From Brachionus plicatilis (lineage: Eukaryota; Rotifera; Eurotatoria; Ploima; Brachionidae), in NCBI GenBank assembly GCA_010279815.1, contig QEOQ01000519.1, positions 668,322-732,321 on the forward strand: DNA of 64,000 nucleotides. Reading direction: 5' to 3'. The position numbers and the translations under genes are program-made. Below, piece after piece: positions 54,201 through 64,000 of the stretch (position 1 is the stretch's first letter; every line of letters begins with the position of its first letter). The notes beneath the pieces are model-generated. The model had not been told where the DNA came from and searched no databases. It was given only the letters and a program-made list of their open reading frames with translations.

Positions 54201-57200
54201 TACAACGCAACAGACAATATCTTGGATTTCTTGTTCTGTTAATTTCTTAGAACTAAATAAGGACAGCCTTTTTGGTGATTTAGAAGGTCTAATGGGTAAT
54301 TTCAATGAAAATAGCACTGATGATATTGTTGGCAGGGATGGAAATGTGCCGAAAGATACCAGTGAACGTGAGATTTTTAGTGTATGTGAAACATGGAAGG
54401 TTCAGTCAAGTGAAGATCTTTTTGTACCGCTATTAAGCCCTTCATTAATGGCAAGAAATTCTGAAAGCTATGTGCCATTATTCATTGATGAAATTGAAAT
54501 AGATCCAAAAGTAGAAGAGAATTGCAAAGGTAATAAACAATGCATATTTGATGCAAGTGCAAGTGGGATATTGGATATTGGTTTAAAAACTGCGGATGAT
54601 GTCAACGAAGTAGAAACTGTCAGAGAAAACAAAGACCTTTCACCACCAATAATTATATTTAGAGAAAATAGCACTGAAATAAATTGGTATGATAATTCAA
54701 GTGAGATTGAAATAACATTTGAAGTTACAGATACAAATAAATACAATTACACACTTCAATGGTATAATATTAGTTTTATTGGAGAAAGCTCTGAAAATGG
54801 ATTGAATTCTACAATCACAATAAGGTTCAAGCCAATTGCTGAATCAATTCCTGTAATTGGCTTAACCGCAACTGATGAAACCAACCTAACGAGCTCTTTA
54901 TTTTACAATAATTTCATTATATGTAGCTGTCAGTCATTAAGTACAGAAAATACTTGTTTATTTGAGATAATATCAGAGACCTTGGATACTACTGCTTTTT
55001 TGGTTAACTGTGAATGCAGTGATTATTACGAAGGAACTTATTGTGAAAATATTCGCAATGGTTGTGGAAATGGGAATCCATGCAACATTGTTTCGGATTT
55101 TAATCAAACATGTCAACCATTGGAAGTAGAAGAGCAAAAATCAACAAATAGATCCTTTAAATGTGAAGGTCCATGTCCTGTTGGCTATGTACAAGATGAG
55201 AATGGCGCATGCATTGATGATCTTGAGTGTGATAGAGATCCACCAGTTTGTAAAGATAATTCGACTTGCATTGAAAAAGTGGGAAGTTTTGAATGTTTGT
55301 GTGAAAAAGGATCCTTTTATAGAAATGAAACTTGCCGAAAAATTGATTACTGCAGAACAAGCATAAACAATTGTGACTCTATATGTACTTCCATTGAAGA
55401 TGGAGTAGAATGTTCTTGCTATAGTGGATTTTTTTATAACTCTTCAACTAATACTTGCGAGCAAAGTGAGCATTTATCTTTTTATTTTGAAATATTATCT
55501 TTAAAAAAAAAAATTCTTATTTAAATTTTATTTAACTGTATAATTAAATGTTTTAATTTCATTTATTGAAATTTCTAGACAATACTTTTACTGACTGCGA
55601 ATGCGAACAATTATGTGGAATCGACTCAAACGGTACGATACAATGTTTTTGTAGAAACGGATTTGAGTCCTTAAACAGTACACATTGCACAGGTATTTAA
55701 TATGTCAATTAGAGAGATAAATTTATTATTTAAACTTATTCTAAAATTAAGATATTAAGGAATGCCAAATAGACAACGGTGGTTGTCCAGAAACTTGCAT
55801 TGAAAAAGAGGGTTCATTTGAATGCAGTTGTAGAATTGGGAGGAAATTTAACGAGGAAATCAAGAGTTGTGAAGGTTTTAAATTTTTTAAAAAATTTTCT
55901 CAAAAATTATTCTAAAATGATTTTTTCAATAGAATGTGAACCAGAATTTTATGGTGTTAATTGTAATCAAACATGTAATTGTAGTCTTAATTCCATAAGA
56001 TGTGATCCTGTATTAGGATGCGTTTGCAATGTGGGATTTGAAGGACTGTTTTGCGAAAATGAAATTGACGGATGTGAAGGTAATTTGTTGTTTTTAAATT
56101 ACGTTCTGTATTTTAATTAAAAAAAACTTGTGAAAAAATTAACATTTAAAAAAAAACATTCTTTCTTATATTTAAGTTGTCCAACAAACTTAAATTACTT
56201 AATTTTTGTATTTATAACTTGCTAAAAATAATTTTTATTTAATTTATCTTGAAAGTCTGAAAATTTTAATATTTGAATGTTAATTATTTAATAAATCTTT
56301 TTATTTGAAAATAAAAAATTTGGTCAACATAATATTTAGATCTTAATTGCAATGCAATTTTTTATTTTGTACCATCACGAAACTTATTTTTAACATAATA
56401 TTTTTCTTTTTGGAACATTTAGTACTGAAATTCACTAAACTCAAGATAATATCCTTTAAGTTTATATAGATAAAATAGTCAATTTCTATAGTTAATTTTT
56501 TATCAGATATAAAATTTATTTTTCGTTTAATTTTTCTGAATGTTTTAATAATTTTTATGGTTTATTTTCTATGAAAATTTCGAAAGATTATTACTTTATT
56601 TATTATAGCTAAACTGAAAAAATAATTCTGTAAAATTGTTAGTCTTTAAAAAATATTCAAAAAATTAAGGCTCACTGTTTTTTAATTTAATTTATCTTTA
56701 TATTTAAACACTTAATGAAAGGAGCTTTACTAGTCATTAGAAAAATTTTAAAAAATTTCAAAATATGCTAAGCTTACTTAATATTGAAAACATAAAATCT
56801 GTGTGAATTATTTATTTAACTGATTTTAGCTGTATTTTTCACTTTTATGATGGATTGTCAAAAATAAATGGATCTAATAGATCTTGTTAAATATTTAATA
56901 AATCTTATGAGAATATACAAATTTTTAGTACGATATTAAAGCTAGATTTTTTTTCAGATTTTTTTCCAAAATTCGATTTTTAAAAATGAATTGCTTTTAT
57001 TTTATTTTTAACATATTTTAAGGAATTGAGACAAATGACATATTAACTTGTGTATCTTCTTATGGAACACCTATACTGTCTTGCAAATCAGGATTTAGAC
57101 TAAATAACTTTACTTGTGATGCAATTGATTTATGCATAGAGCAAAATCCTTGCAATACTGAATCAAATTGTACGAGCATCAATGGCACCTATAGTTGTCA

Positions 57201-58619
57201 ATGTCGAAGCGGATTCCAGTATAATTTAGAAAATGATGAATGTGAAGATATACGGGAATGTGAAATGATGAAGCCAGTATGTGAAGAAAATTCAGATTGT
57301 ATTGAACTTGCTGGTTCTTATAAGTGTGAATGCCAAACTGGGTTCGAAAGTACATCAAATGATAACCAAAACCCCGATTGTGTTAGACGAGATTTGGAAC
57401 CTAATCAAAATACGACAACTAATTCAAATAATTCCTCATCATCTTCAACAATAACAATTCCAAATATTTCCTCATCATCTTCAAATATTCCAAATAATTC
57501 CTCATCATCTTCAGATATTCCAAATAATTCATCATTATCTTCAACAATAACAATTCCAAATAATTCCTCATCATCTTCAAATATTCCAAATAATTCATCA
57601 TTATCTTCAACAATAACTATTCCAAATATTTCCTCATCTTCTTCAACAATAACAATTCCAAACAATTCCTCATCATCTTCAACAATAACGATTCCAAATA
57701 ATTCCTTATCATCTTCAACAATAACATTTCCAAATATTTCCTCATCATCTTCAACAATAACAATTTCAAATATTTCCTCATCAACTTCAATTACAACAAC
57801 AGCGACTCTCTCCATTTCATCAACTTTAAAACCTACAAGTCCAGAATCAACGACATTAGATTTCCCTCAATCAAATAATCTGACTACCATAGATATAATA
57901 AATTCAATTTTGTCTTCTGAATTAACAACTTCCTCAAAAAATTTGAATTCAGTTGAATCATCTTTTTCTACATTAACACCAACGCTTCTTACAAAATTCA
58001 GAATTATTCTTGAAAAAATTATAAAACTTACTTTATCACAAAAAAGATCTTTAATAGTTGGCGATACAAATTTGACCAATTTAGAAACAGAACTTATTAA
58101 AACGATTCCTAATTCAATCTTTAAAGGCTACCAGTAACTTTTTATTTTTTTTTAATTTAAAAATTTAAGTATTATTCAAGGGAATCAATTGATATTTTTA
58201 TCGATGCAAACATTACTACTGAGCTTAATGATAAAAATGAAATAGATTCATTCATTCAAAATGTTAGCGGAAAATTAAATGAAAACGAAGACAGTTTTAA
58301 AACAGTTGTTCCTGAATTTACTTTGTCTATCGAAGAAAATTTTGCAGTCAAAGGTAAAGATAAATTAAAAAAAGATTATTTCAAATCAATTATTATTTAA
58401 CAATAAGTCTATCAAATAAATGCGGATGGAACTGAGCAAGAAATAGATATTACAACGGAAGAAACTAATTTAAATAGTACTATTGCTACAAATAATCCAG
58501 AAACGATTTCAACAACAACGTTATCTTCATCCCAAAATTCAGCTAATTATATCCCATATAAAATTGGATTTTATTTTATAGGAAAGTTGTATTTCATTAA
58601 TTTCATTTTGATAAATTAG
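51276..58619 (+). CDS. MUC4-like membrane mucin (NIDO-AMOP-VWD-EGF)
   Basis: Thirteen exons: 51276-52403, 52453-52584, 52636-52803, 52852-53183, 53241-53376, 53435-53535, 53661-55465, 55579-55692, 55752-55874, 55933-56079, 57023-58133, 58181-58353, 58408-58619; phases agree throughout, sum 5682 bases, about 1893 residues. Order: signal peptide (SKILFFTYLIILIGKI), 12 Ser/Thr repeats of 24 residues, NIDO, AMOP, VWD (GWGGGDPHITTFDG), EGF modules, a second Asn/Ser/Thr-rich repeat block, a SEA-like segment (ESIDIFIDANITTELNDKNE), and a hydrophobic C-terminus (IGFYFIGKLYFINFILIN) that could be a membrane or GPI-signal segment. This is the MUC4 / NIDO-family layout; such proteins coat epithelia. The last membrane segment is short, so anchoring mode is open. 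One intron uses a GC donor (after 53376). Family call is strong; orthology to a named mucin is not claimed. Confidence 0.88.
51375..52238 (+). repeat. 72-bp coding tandem repeat, 12 copies
   Basis: Twelve head-to-tail units of 72 bp (GAATCATCTTCAAC... period exact), each encoding 24 residues, ESSSTSVEPTSSTVVTSE followed by TTESGT or QTESGT. Ser/Thr about two thirds: a dense O-glycosylation domain. Units differ by a few synonymous or conservative changes; the last is the most diverged. Copy number is probably polymorphic. Confidence 0.95.
52453..53183 (+). CDS. Mucin gene: NIDO domain exons
   Basis: Exons 52453-52584, 52636-52803 and 52852-53183. IYRNGFISFNQRANIP, ISPFWTNSFFDQ, ITWRNLLVNSNN, RLSFQLFIVISNTQRKALAI, FNYVDINWDR: the standard NIDO progression (N-G-x-I-S-F; P-F-W; F-Q; A-I-F-N-Y). 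Domain has adhesive roles in nidogen-type extracellular proteins. Confidence 0.85.
53241..53750 (+). CDS. Mucin gene: AMOP-like domain exons
   Basis: Exons 53241-53376, 53435-53535 and the start of 53661-55465: FFNCPAVEFLMFFNPFYSFY, YSGRKWQDARCYRL, FCCYETFRGGLILF, GIECCRDDNWNQCRKFYNLY-P-P. Cys spacing and the position between NIDO and VWD identify AMOP. The first of its introns (53377-53434) starts GCAAGT, a GC-AG intron. Confidence 0.8.
53757..55465 (+). CDS. Mucin gene: VWD domain and first EGF modules
   Basis: One large exon portion. GWGGGDPHITTFDGLSYTFN then GLGKYIFAR opens the von Willebrand type D domain; LFGDLEGLMGNFNENSTDDI is its conserved G-L-x-G-N-x-N block. A beta-rich linker follows, then EGF-like modules (CECSDYYEGTYC; calcium-binding style DDLECDRDPPVCKDNSTCIE). 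Unlike secreted gel-forming mucins, the CGLCG motif of multimerising VWD is absent. Confidence 0.85.
56080..57022. other. Longest intron of the mucin gene
   Basis: 943 bp, GTAATT to TTTTAAG, AT-rich, no exon or transposon end recognised. The other introns of this gene are 47-125 bp. Confidence 0.55.
57412..57800 (+). repeat. Second mucin repeat block, Asn/Ser/Thr-rich
   Basis: Degenerate units of 27-42 bp built from AATTCCTCATCATCTTCAAC with alternating ATAACAATTCCAAATA; protein IPNNSSSSSTITIPNNSSSS. Many N-x-S/T sites suggest N- as well as O-glycosylation. Unit length varies, so array size changes by unequal steps; sequence unrelated to the 72-bp array. Confidence 0.85.
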
Positions 58620-59255
58620 TTATTAAAAATTTTATAGAAATATTAGAATTTAAATTTAGTAATTTAAAAAAATGTTATTTTAAAACAATTAGTTATTGAT
58701 TTATTATTAAGAAATTTTGGAAATCAAGTTTTTCAAAACTCTAATTTTTTTAGCTCATTAAGTTAATTAAAAAAATTAATTTTTTTATTAATTTTGCATT
58801 TAAAATAAATAAATTTTCAGCATTTAATTTTTTTTCTAAATTAGCATGGTATTCAAAAATATTAGTTGAAATTATCAGGAAAATAATCATTAATATTCTT
58901 CTTATTAATTTTACAATCACCAAAAATAATTATTTATTTATTTATTTGTTTATCTGTACCAAAAAGAAGCTAAACGTTCACTTTTTATTCTACATTTTAT
59001 TTCTGAATCCTGATATCATGATGAAAAAAGTTTTTGAAAATTCCATTGTTTATTTAAGATGGATTATAATTTAGTTTCCTTTATTTTTGTGTGACCCGCT
59101 TTCTTTAATTTTTTTATTGGCTTTATTTTGCGCTATTGAGTTCTAAAAATTTCTTAAAATTGTTTACACTTGAATAAGAGGTTTAGTAAAATTTAGAACA
59201 ATTTAAAAGATAAAAAACTGAATGATTTTTTTAATTAAGCATGTTTTTTTAATTA
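58620..59255. other. 3' flank of mucin gene
   Basis: AT-rich; 58925-58970 is an inverted copy of the retroposon tail repeat (TTATTTGTTTATCTGTACCA). No exon seen. Confidence 0.45.
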
Positions 59256-59545
59256 TACGGGCGGTCAAATATACGGTCAACTTTTTGGCGAGCGGCCGCT
59301 TAAATCGTGAAATTTCTGGCGAAAAAATCTTTAAATTTTTTTAAAATAACGAAAAAAATATTAATTTTTTTGAAAAAAAAGTTGATAGTATTTTTTGGCG
59401 GTCGGCTTAGCAGTTTAAAATTTTGACGGCCTAGCTGACCGGACAACTGACCGCCCGCTATAAAGTTGCCCTCTAATGCGGAGACGGTCACGGTTTCTGA
59501 AAATTTTGGCCGGTTAAGTGTCCGCTTGAACGGATGCCAACACAG
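59256..59545. mobile_element. GC-rich MITE-like patch
   Basis: CGGGCGGTCAAATATACGGT at 59258 and GACCGCCCG near 59450 form inverted ends; the interior holds GGCGAGCGGCCGC and GGCGGTCGGC. To the right, GAACGGATGCCAACACAGTT resembles a hAT end when reversed (TGTGTTGGCATCCG). GC content stands far above its neighbours. Exact borders unresolved. Confidence 0.45.
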
Positions 59546-60574
59546 TTTTTAAACTTTTAAAAATTAACTAAATTTCTTTTTTGCTGCTGAGCGTGTGACT
59601 ATGAGATGCTTTTTTCGAAAAGCTGAGTTTAACTTTGGCTTGAAATGTCATATGACGATTTTTCAATGAAAAACATGTGATAATTAAAATTATATTGCTT
59701 TATTTAATTTTTGAAAAGTTTAGATTTTCAAAAAAATAGAAGGATTTTTTTTGGCAAAAAGGATTTAAAGTTTGACAGTAAACATTACGTTTAAACGTTG
59801 AAAATTAGTTAATTTGATTTTTTCTGAATTTTTAAAATGCACGGTAAAAATGAAAATTTTAGTATATTTTCCAACTCATTTTATTAATGACATATTTTAC
59901 AAATTGAAAATGACATATATATTTCTACAAATTTTAGTAGAATGAAATCAATTTTTAGAAAGTAGTAAGATTCATTTTTAAAAAGAAAATGATTTTGATA
60001 AAATAGAATTGGGTTCCAAGAAATAATAACAGGACATCATAATTTGATTTCTTTTTTCCTTCTTTGACGAATATTTGTCTCAAGAATGTAGTTTCATTTA
60101 ATAAACTTTTATTGGCGCTAATTTTATTTAGTAAAAAATATAATGAATAGCTTCATCCAAAAAAAGTCAAAAAAACTTAATCAAAAATTAGTCAATCTAT
60201 TCAGAGGAAAAGTAATCTACCTCTTATAAAAATGTTTTAACATGCCGAAGATTTTTTCTAATCATCCCATTTTGAAAAAATTGAGAAATTTTAAATTATG
60301 ACATTTAAAAAAAAAAATTTCCTGTCAAAATTACTTAATGTTTTTAAATAAAATTTAATTTTTTCTAAATTATGGAGAAAGATCAAATGAAGACAAATCA
60401 TGTTCAGTGACCAAATGAGCATTAAACAAGACGATGGAAAGGAAAGAATTAAGATGAGATGGATTTCATCTGAGAAAGTTAGTGATGAGTGTATGATTGA
60501 ACGACTAATCATGGAGGCCACTACAATTTTCTACAATTTTCTTTTTTCGTCTAAAGACTTTACTCTTAAATTTA
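59546..60574. other. Spacer with one weak open frame
   Basis: 60400-60545 on the plus strand is open and of coding-like composition (MSIKQDDGKERIKMRWISSE, KVSDECMIERLIMEATTIFY) but is cut by the MITE at 60575; unrecognised. The rest is AT-rich. Confidence 0.35.
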
Positions 60575-61083
60575 CCGTATTCCCTTGTTCGATAATGCAG
60601 CGCCACAACCTAGAACACATCATTGGCGCAGGCGCTATACTAAATCTCGCCCATCTTAAATACAACTTAACTTGTGTTGCATGCGCCAAAACCGTATTTC
60701 GGGTTGTGGCGATGCACTATATCCAGGGTCTTGAGAATGGTGCTGCATTATTTGAATGATTTAAAAAGAAAATACAAAAATAATTCAAGACAATATTTTT
60801 TAATTTTAAATTCTTTTTTATTTTTAAACTTTAATGCCGCACCAAATACTTAATTAAAAAAAATTCTTTTTTTTTTTTTGAAATATTAACCCTTTGCTAA
60901 ACTTAAATAATGCAGCACCATTCTCAAGACCCTGGATATAGTGCGTCGCCACAACCCGAAATACGGTTTTGGCGCATGCAACACAAGTTAAGTTGAATTT
61001 AAGATGGGCGAGATTTAGTATAGCGCCTGCGCCAATGATGTGTTCTAGGATGTGGCGCTGCATTATCGAACAAGGGAATACGG
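60575..61083. mobile_element. TA-flanked MITE, CCGTATTCCC family, copy 2
   Basis: Starts CCGTATTCCCTTGTTCGATA and ends TATCGAACAAGGGAATACGG; arms of about 180 bp (60575-60758 and 60903-61083) are near-perfect reverse complements around a spacer of about 145 bp. TA borders both ends. Arms are GC-rich (GGCGCAGGCGCTATACTAAA). The same open frame appears on both strands only because of the palindrome. Same family as 10069-10404. Confidence 0.88.
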
Positions 61084-64000
61084 TATGTTTTAAGTTTTGG
61101 AAAAAATTTAAACCATTACGTTTTACTTAGTAGACTCAAATTAAATAAAGGCGCTATTAGAAGCTATACTAGTCAAGTTTCTTCACTTTTTGACAATATA
61201 TGCCTAAAAAAATTTAAATATGTCTTTCTAAATATTAATACCAGAGCAAATTAATGCTTCTTTAATTTGAATTTATTTTTTAGTAAGGAAAAGTGAATTT
61301 AAACAAAATGATATTTTGTTAATAAAAATAAATGTCAATTAAAAAAAAATGTTAGCCAATTTAATTAACATCGCCGAATCTGGCGTAATTTTATGATTAA
61401 ATAATAATAATAACAATTCGTCAATTAAAGAAGTGTCAATCGAATTTAATGCTGCTTTTAATTTTGCGGAAATCTTCGATAGTGAAATCAATATTAATGG
61501 AACCAATTTCAGGCATGAAGATGCAAATAAAGTCCCGAATCTCAGAAGGTATTTTACTTTTCGTTTTCACTCTTTGCTTACTTGTTTCGAGAATCATCGG
61601 TTTGAAACATTTTTGAACGCTGGTCGAATTGATCGACTCATAATTGAACACATCACAGAAGAAAAATATAGAGATAGACCTGAGAGGGAAAAATATTATT
61701 TATTTATTTTTTTATCTGTACCACTGTAAAGTTAATCAATTATTAAATATTAAATTGACTATTTTTTCAGTGACAAACTTTTTTTGAGGGAAAATCCTTA
61801 TTGACATCGTTATTAGACAATAATTGATAATTTTAAGCGACAGATATTAAATTTAATTGACAAGTAATTATTGAAAAATATTTGATAATTCTCAAAATTT
61901 ATTGACGGTTTCTTCAATCGCCTTTTAAACAAAACAAGGAAATCACGATTTTTTTAGTTAATATTTTGTAGTAACCATCATATTTTAAATAAAGATAATA
62001 AAAATTCATGCATCTGTTTGTAAATTATTCCACTGTAACACTTCAAAGCTTTATTTTTCATTTTTTAAAAGATTTTGATTTTAAAAAACACACAGGAATT
62101 AAAATGTCTTGTCTAAATTCCCTTTTTAAATTTCAAAATTCATTAATGAAATTAATAATCAAAATTTTTAGCTTTGCCGATATAATATTGATATTAGAAG
62201 ATAGTAAATGTTTTTCGAAATTGAACCTTATTTTTTTTGAGATTATTCTTATTTTAAGAATAAATTTTTAAATTATTTGAAAACTGATACTTTAAAAATT
62301 ACATTCACTAATAAAGTAATTATTAATTATGTTAATGCAGGCAAGTGAAATTTTATATACAAAGCTAACTAATAACTCAGGTATGTTCATTGTTAGTAAA
62401 AAAATTTAAATTTTAGAATTTGTAATCAATTTGATTAATATTTAAATTAAATAAAACAATAAAACAAAAAATGCATCACAAAAATATAATGAAACGTGTT
62501 TATAACTCCAAAGTATGAAACAAACTAATGAAAAATCAAATAACCAGAACGAGGTTTCTCAATTTTTGTTTAAGGTATTCCAAAAACACATTTAAATCTT
62601 AAATTTATTTTGATGTAAAATATCTTTCATATTAAGTTAAAAACGAAATAAAATTATCATAAAGCAAAGTCGTTTTCCGAATCTGAATTTTTGATTTATC
62701 AAAAAATCGGCAAATTGAAGTTTAATATCAAAAAGATCATTTAAAATTTCAAAACTTAATTAATCTAATTATTTTGATAATTATTAGAATATTACAAGAC
62801 ATGCTATGTCTAATAATGAAAATAATAATAATTAAATTTTTATTAATTCAAATGTTAAAAGACTTAAATGAAATTGGTCTTGTTCTCAAACTTCAATTTG
62901 CCAAAAAATCGTGTCTTTAAAAATAAAAAAATAATCATAATCAATTTTTAAATTTGAATGATATTTTTATTTTTGGACTCTTAAATGTTTTAAATAATTT
63001 TATGTGAGTTTTCACCTTGATAAAATATATTTTGAAATTAATTTCACTGACATAGCATGTTTTTTTCGAAGACGCTTACCAGCAGCAACAAAATAACTTT
63101 AAGAGATAATGAATATCTTGAATAATAAAAAAAACAAACAAATGCAATTTTTCAAGTATTTTAAATTCTCATATAATTAAATAAATTCAGGATATTTTAA
63201 ATTAAAAAATTCAATAATTTGTATCAAATATAATCCTAAGATTTCTAATAGTAGTCAAAATCATAAACTGGAGTATTCAGCATTCAATTCTTTATATTTT
63301 TTAAAAATAAAGATTTAATAAAATAATTTTTTTCAATAATAAAAAGAAATTCACAAGCTTTAATTTAAAAAAATCTTTGTTATTAACCGAATCCGACAAA
63401 CATTAAAATTATAAATTGACATACCTTATAACAATTTATGATTGGGAACACTTTATTAGCTAAATAAACAGTTTACAAAATGTTTTAAATTAAAAAACAT
63501 CATTTTTGATTCAATTCAAATGATAAAAACAATGCTAAAGACATTGAAGAATATAACTTGGAAATGTTATTTCTTCTTGAAGATTTTAAGAATTAATTAT
63601 ATTGATTGTCTTTTTTGTTGAATTCTAAAGTAAATAATCATTTTATTTAATGTGTTTCAATTTGCTCACTTTTTTAACCAAAAAAATACGCTTGTGGTTT
63701 AAAAGTGTTTTCTCGACTTGTATTAAGAACTAAACCTATTCTTAATTGAAAATTTCTTGAATTTGAATTAAATTTGTCTTTTTTTTCATTTTTTTTGTGA
63801 AAGAAATCAAACGATAATCAAGTATCTTTTCCATTCAAAATTATGTAAAACTATATATTTCTTTATATTTTTTTTTAAATAAATTATTCAATATTCTTTA
63901 TTTTTGATTTTTTAATCAGTTTATTCAATCACTAGACTGAAGAAAAGGACTTTGAGTTGATACATTAAGAGCTGCAATTTTTCCTTAAATAAATAAAATT
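61084..64000. other. Right-end intergenic region
   Basis: AT-rich. 61433-61690 on the plus strand is open with coding-like composition (NFAEIFDSEININGTNFRHE, RIDRLIIEHITEEKYRDRPE) and could be a gene remnant; it is followed at 61697-61722 by an inverted retroposon tail (TTTATTTTTTTATCTGTACC). Beyond 61730 I see no exon, RNA gene or repeat end I can support. Confidence 0.4.

Noticed and set aside
57405..57815. Antisense acidic repeat frame over the second mucin block
   Set aside because: Same cause: shadow of the Asn/Ser repeat units, without splice or start context.
60854..61063. Identical protein frames on both strands (60595-60756 and 60900-61063)
   Set aside because: They are the two arms of one palindromic MITE, so the frame is mirrored; not a gene pair.
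61697..61722. Coding C-terminus YYLFIFLSVPL of the frame starting at 61433
   Set aside because: This end lies in the inverted retroposon tail repeat, so it cannot be genuine protein sequence of that frame.

Overview
The window reads as a gene-sparse, transposon-rich, very AT-rich (roughly three quarters A+T by eye) metazoan nuclear contig. It has spliceosomal GT-AG introns of two kinds: short ones of about 50-70 bp, and kilobase ones filled with mobile elements. Conserved animal genes (GOSR2/membrin, GPR155/LYCHOS, CCDC180, a MUC4-like NIDO-AMOP-VWD-EGF protein) exclude a prokaryote. Base composition, short introns and dense TIR elements suggest an aquatic invertebrate, possibly a monogonont rotifer of the Brachionus type; that is inference, not proof. 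A run of 20 N (10443-10462) shows this is a scaffolded assembly.

Layout. 1-673 (-): first three exons of the Golgi SNARE GOSR2, running off the left edge. 3920-5744 (+): five-exon secreted ShK/EGF protein with a recent tandem exon duplication. 6.3-7.2 kb: transposon scraps. 7810-9926 (+): GPR155/LYCHOS-like transporter-GPCR hybrid lacking its DEP end near the assembly gap. 11.2-31.1 kb (+): CCDC180-like coiled-coil gene, six exons joined in compatible phases across about 20 kb; its introns hold mariner, pogo/Tigger, hAT, LINE and several MITE or foldback insertions. 31.9-36.1 kb: a palindromic element split by a nearly intact hAT transposon. 36.6-37.3 kb (-): two unrecognised small coding candidates. 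37.5-40.4 kb: a MULE-like transposon with arrays of subterminal repeats. 40.6-48.6 kb: an 8-kb structure bounded by terminal inverted repeats of about 1.1 kb and packed with MULE, piggyBac-like, Merlin, Tc1 and hAT fragments. 51276-58619 (+): a 13-exon MUC4-like membrane mucin. 58.6-64 kb: mostly non-coding, with one long-armed TA-flanked MITE.

The host genes do not form a pathway or operon. Two encode Cys-rich or mucin-like secreted or surface proteins, one a Golgi SNARE, one a probable lysosomal membrane protein, and one a probable centriole/cilium-associated coiled-coil protein. The strongest unusual signals are nested mobile-element structures: the palindrome/hAT pair, whose arm lengths balance exactly once the hAT is removed, and the 8-kb long-TIR element. 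I found no clear evidence of a wholly new biological system. No rRNA or tRNA genes or CRISPR arrays were seen. All exon borders were inferred by reading splice sites and phases by hand.
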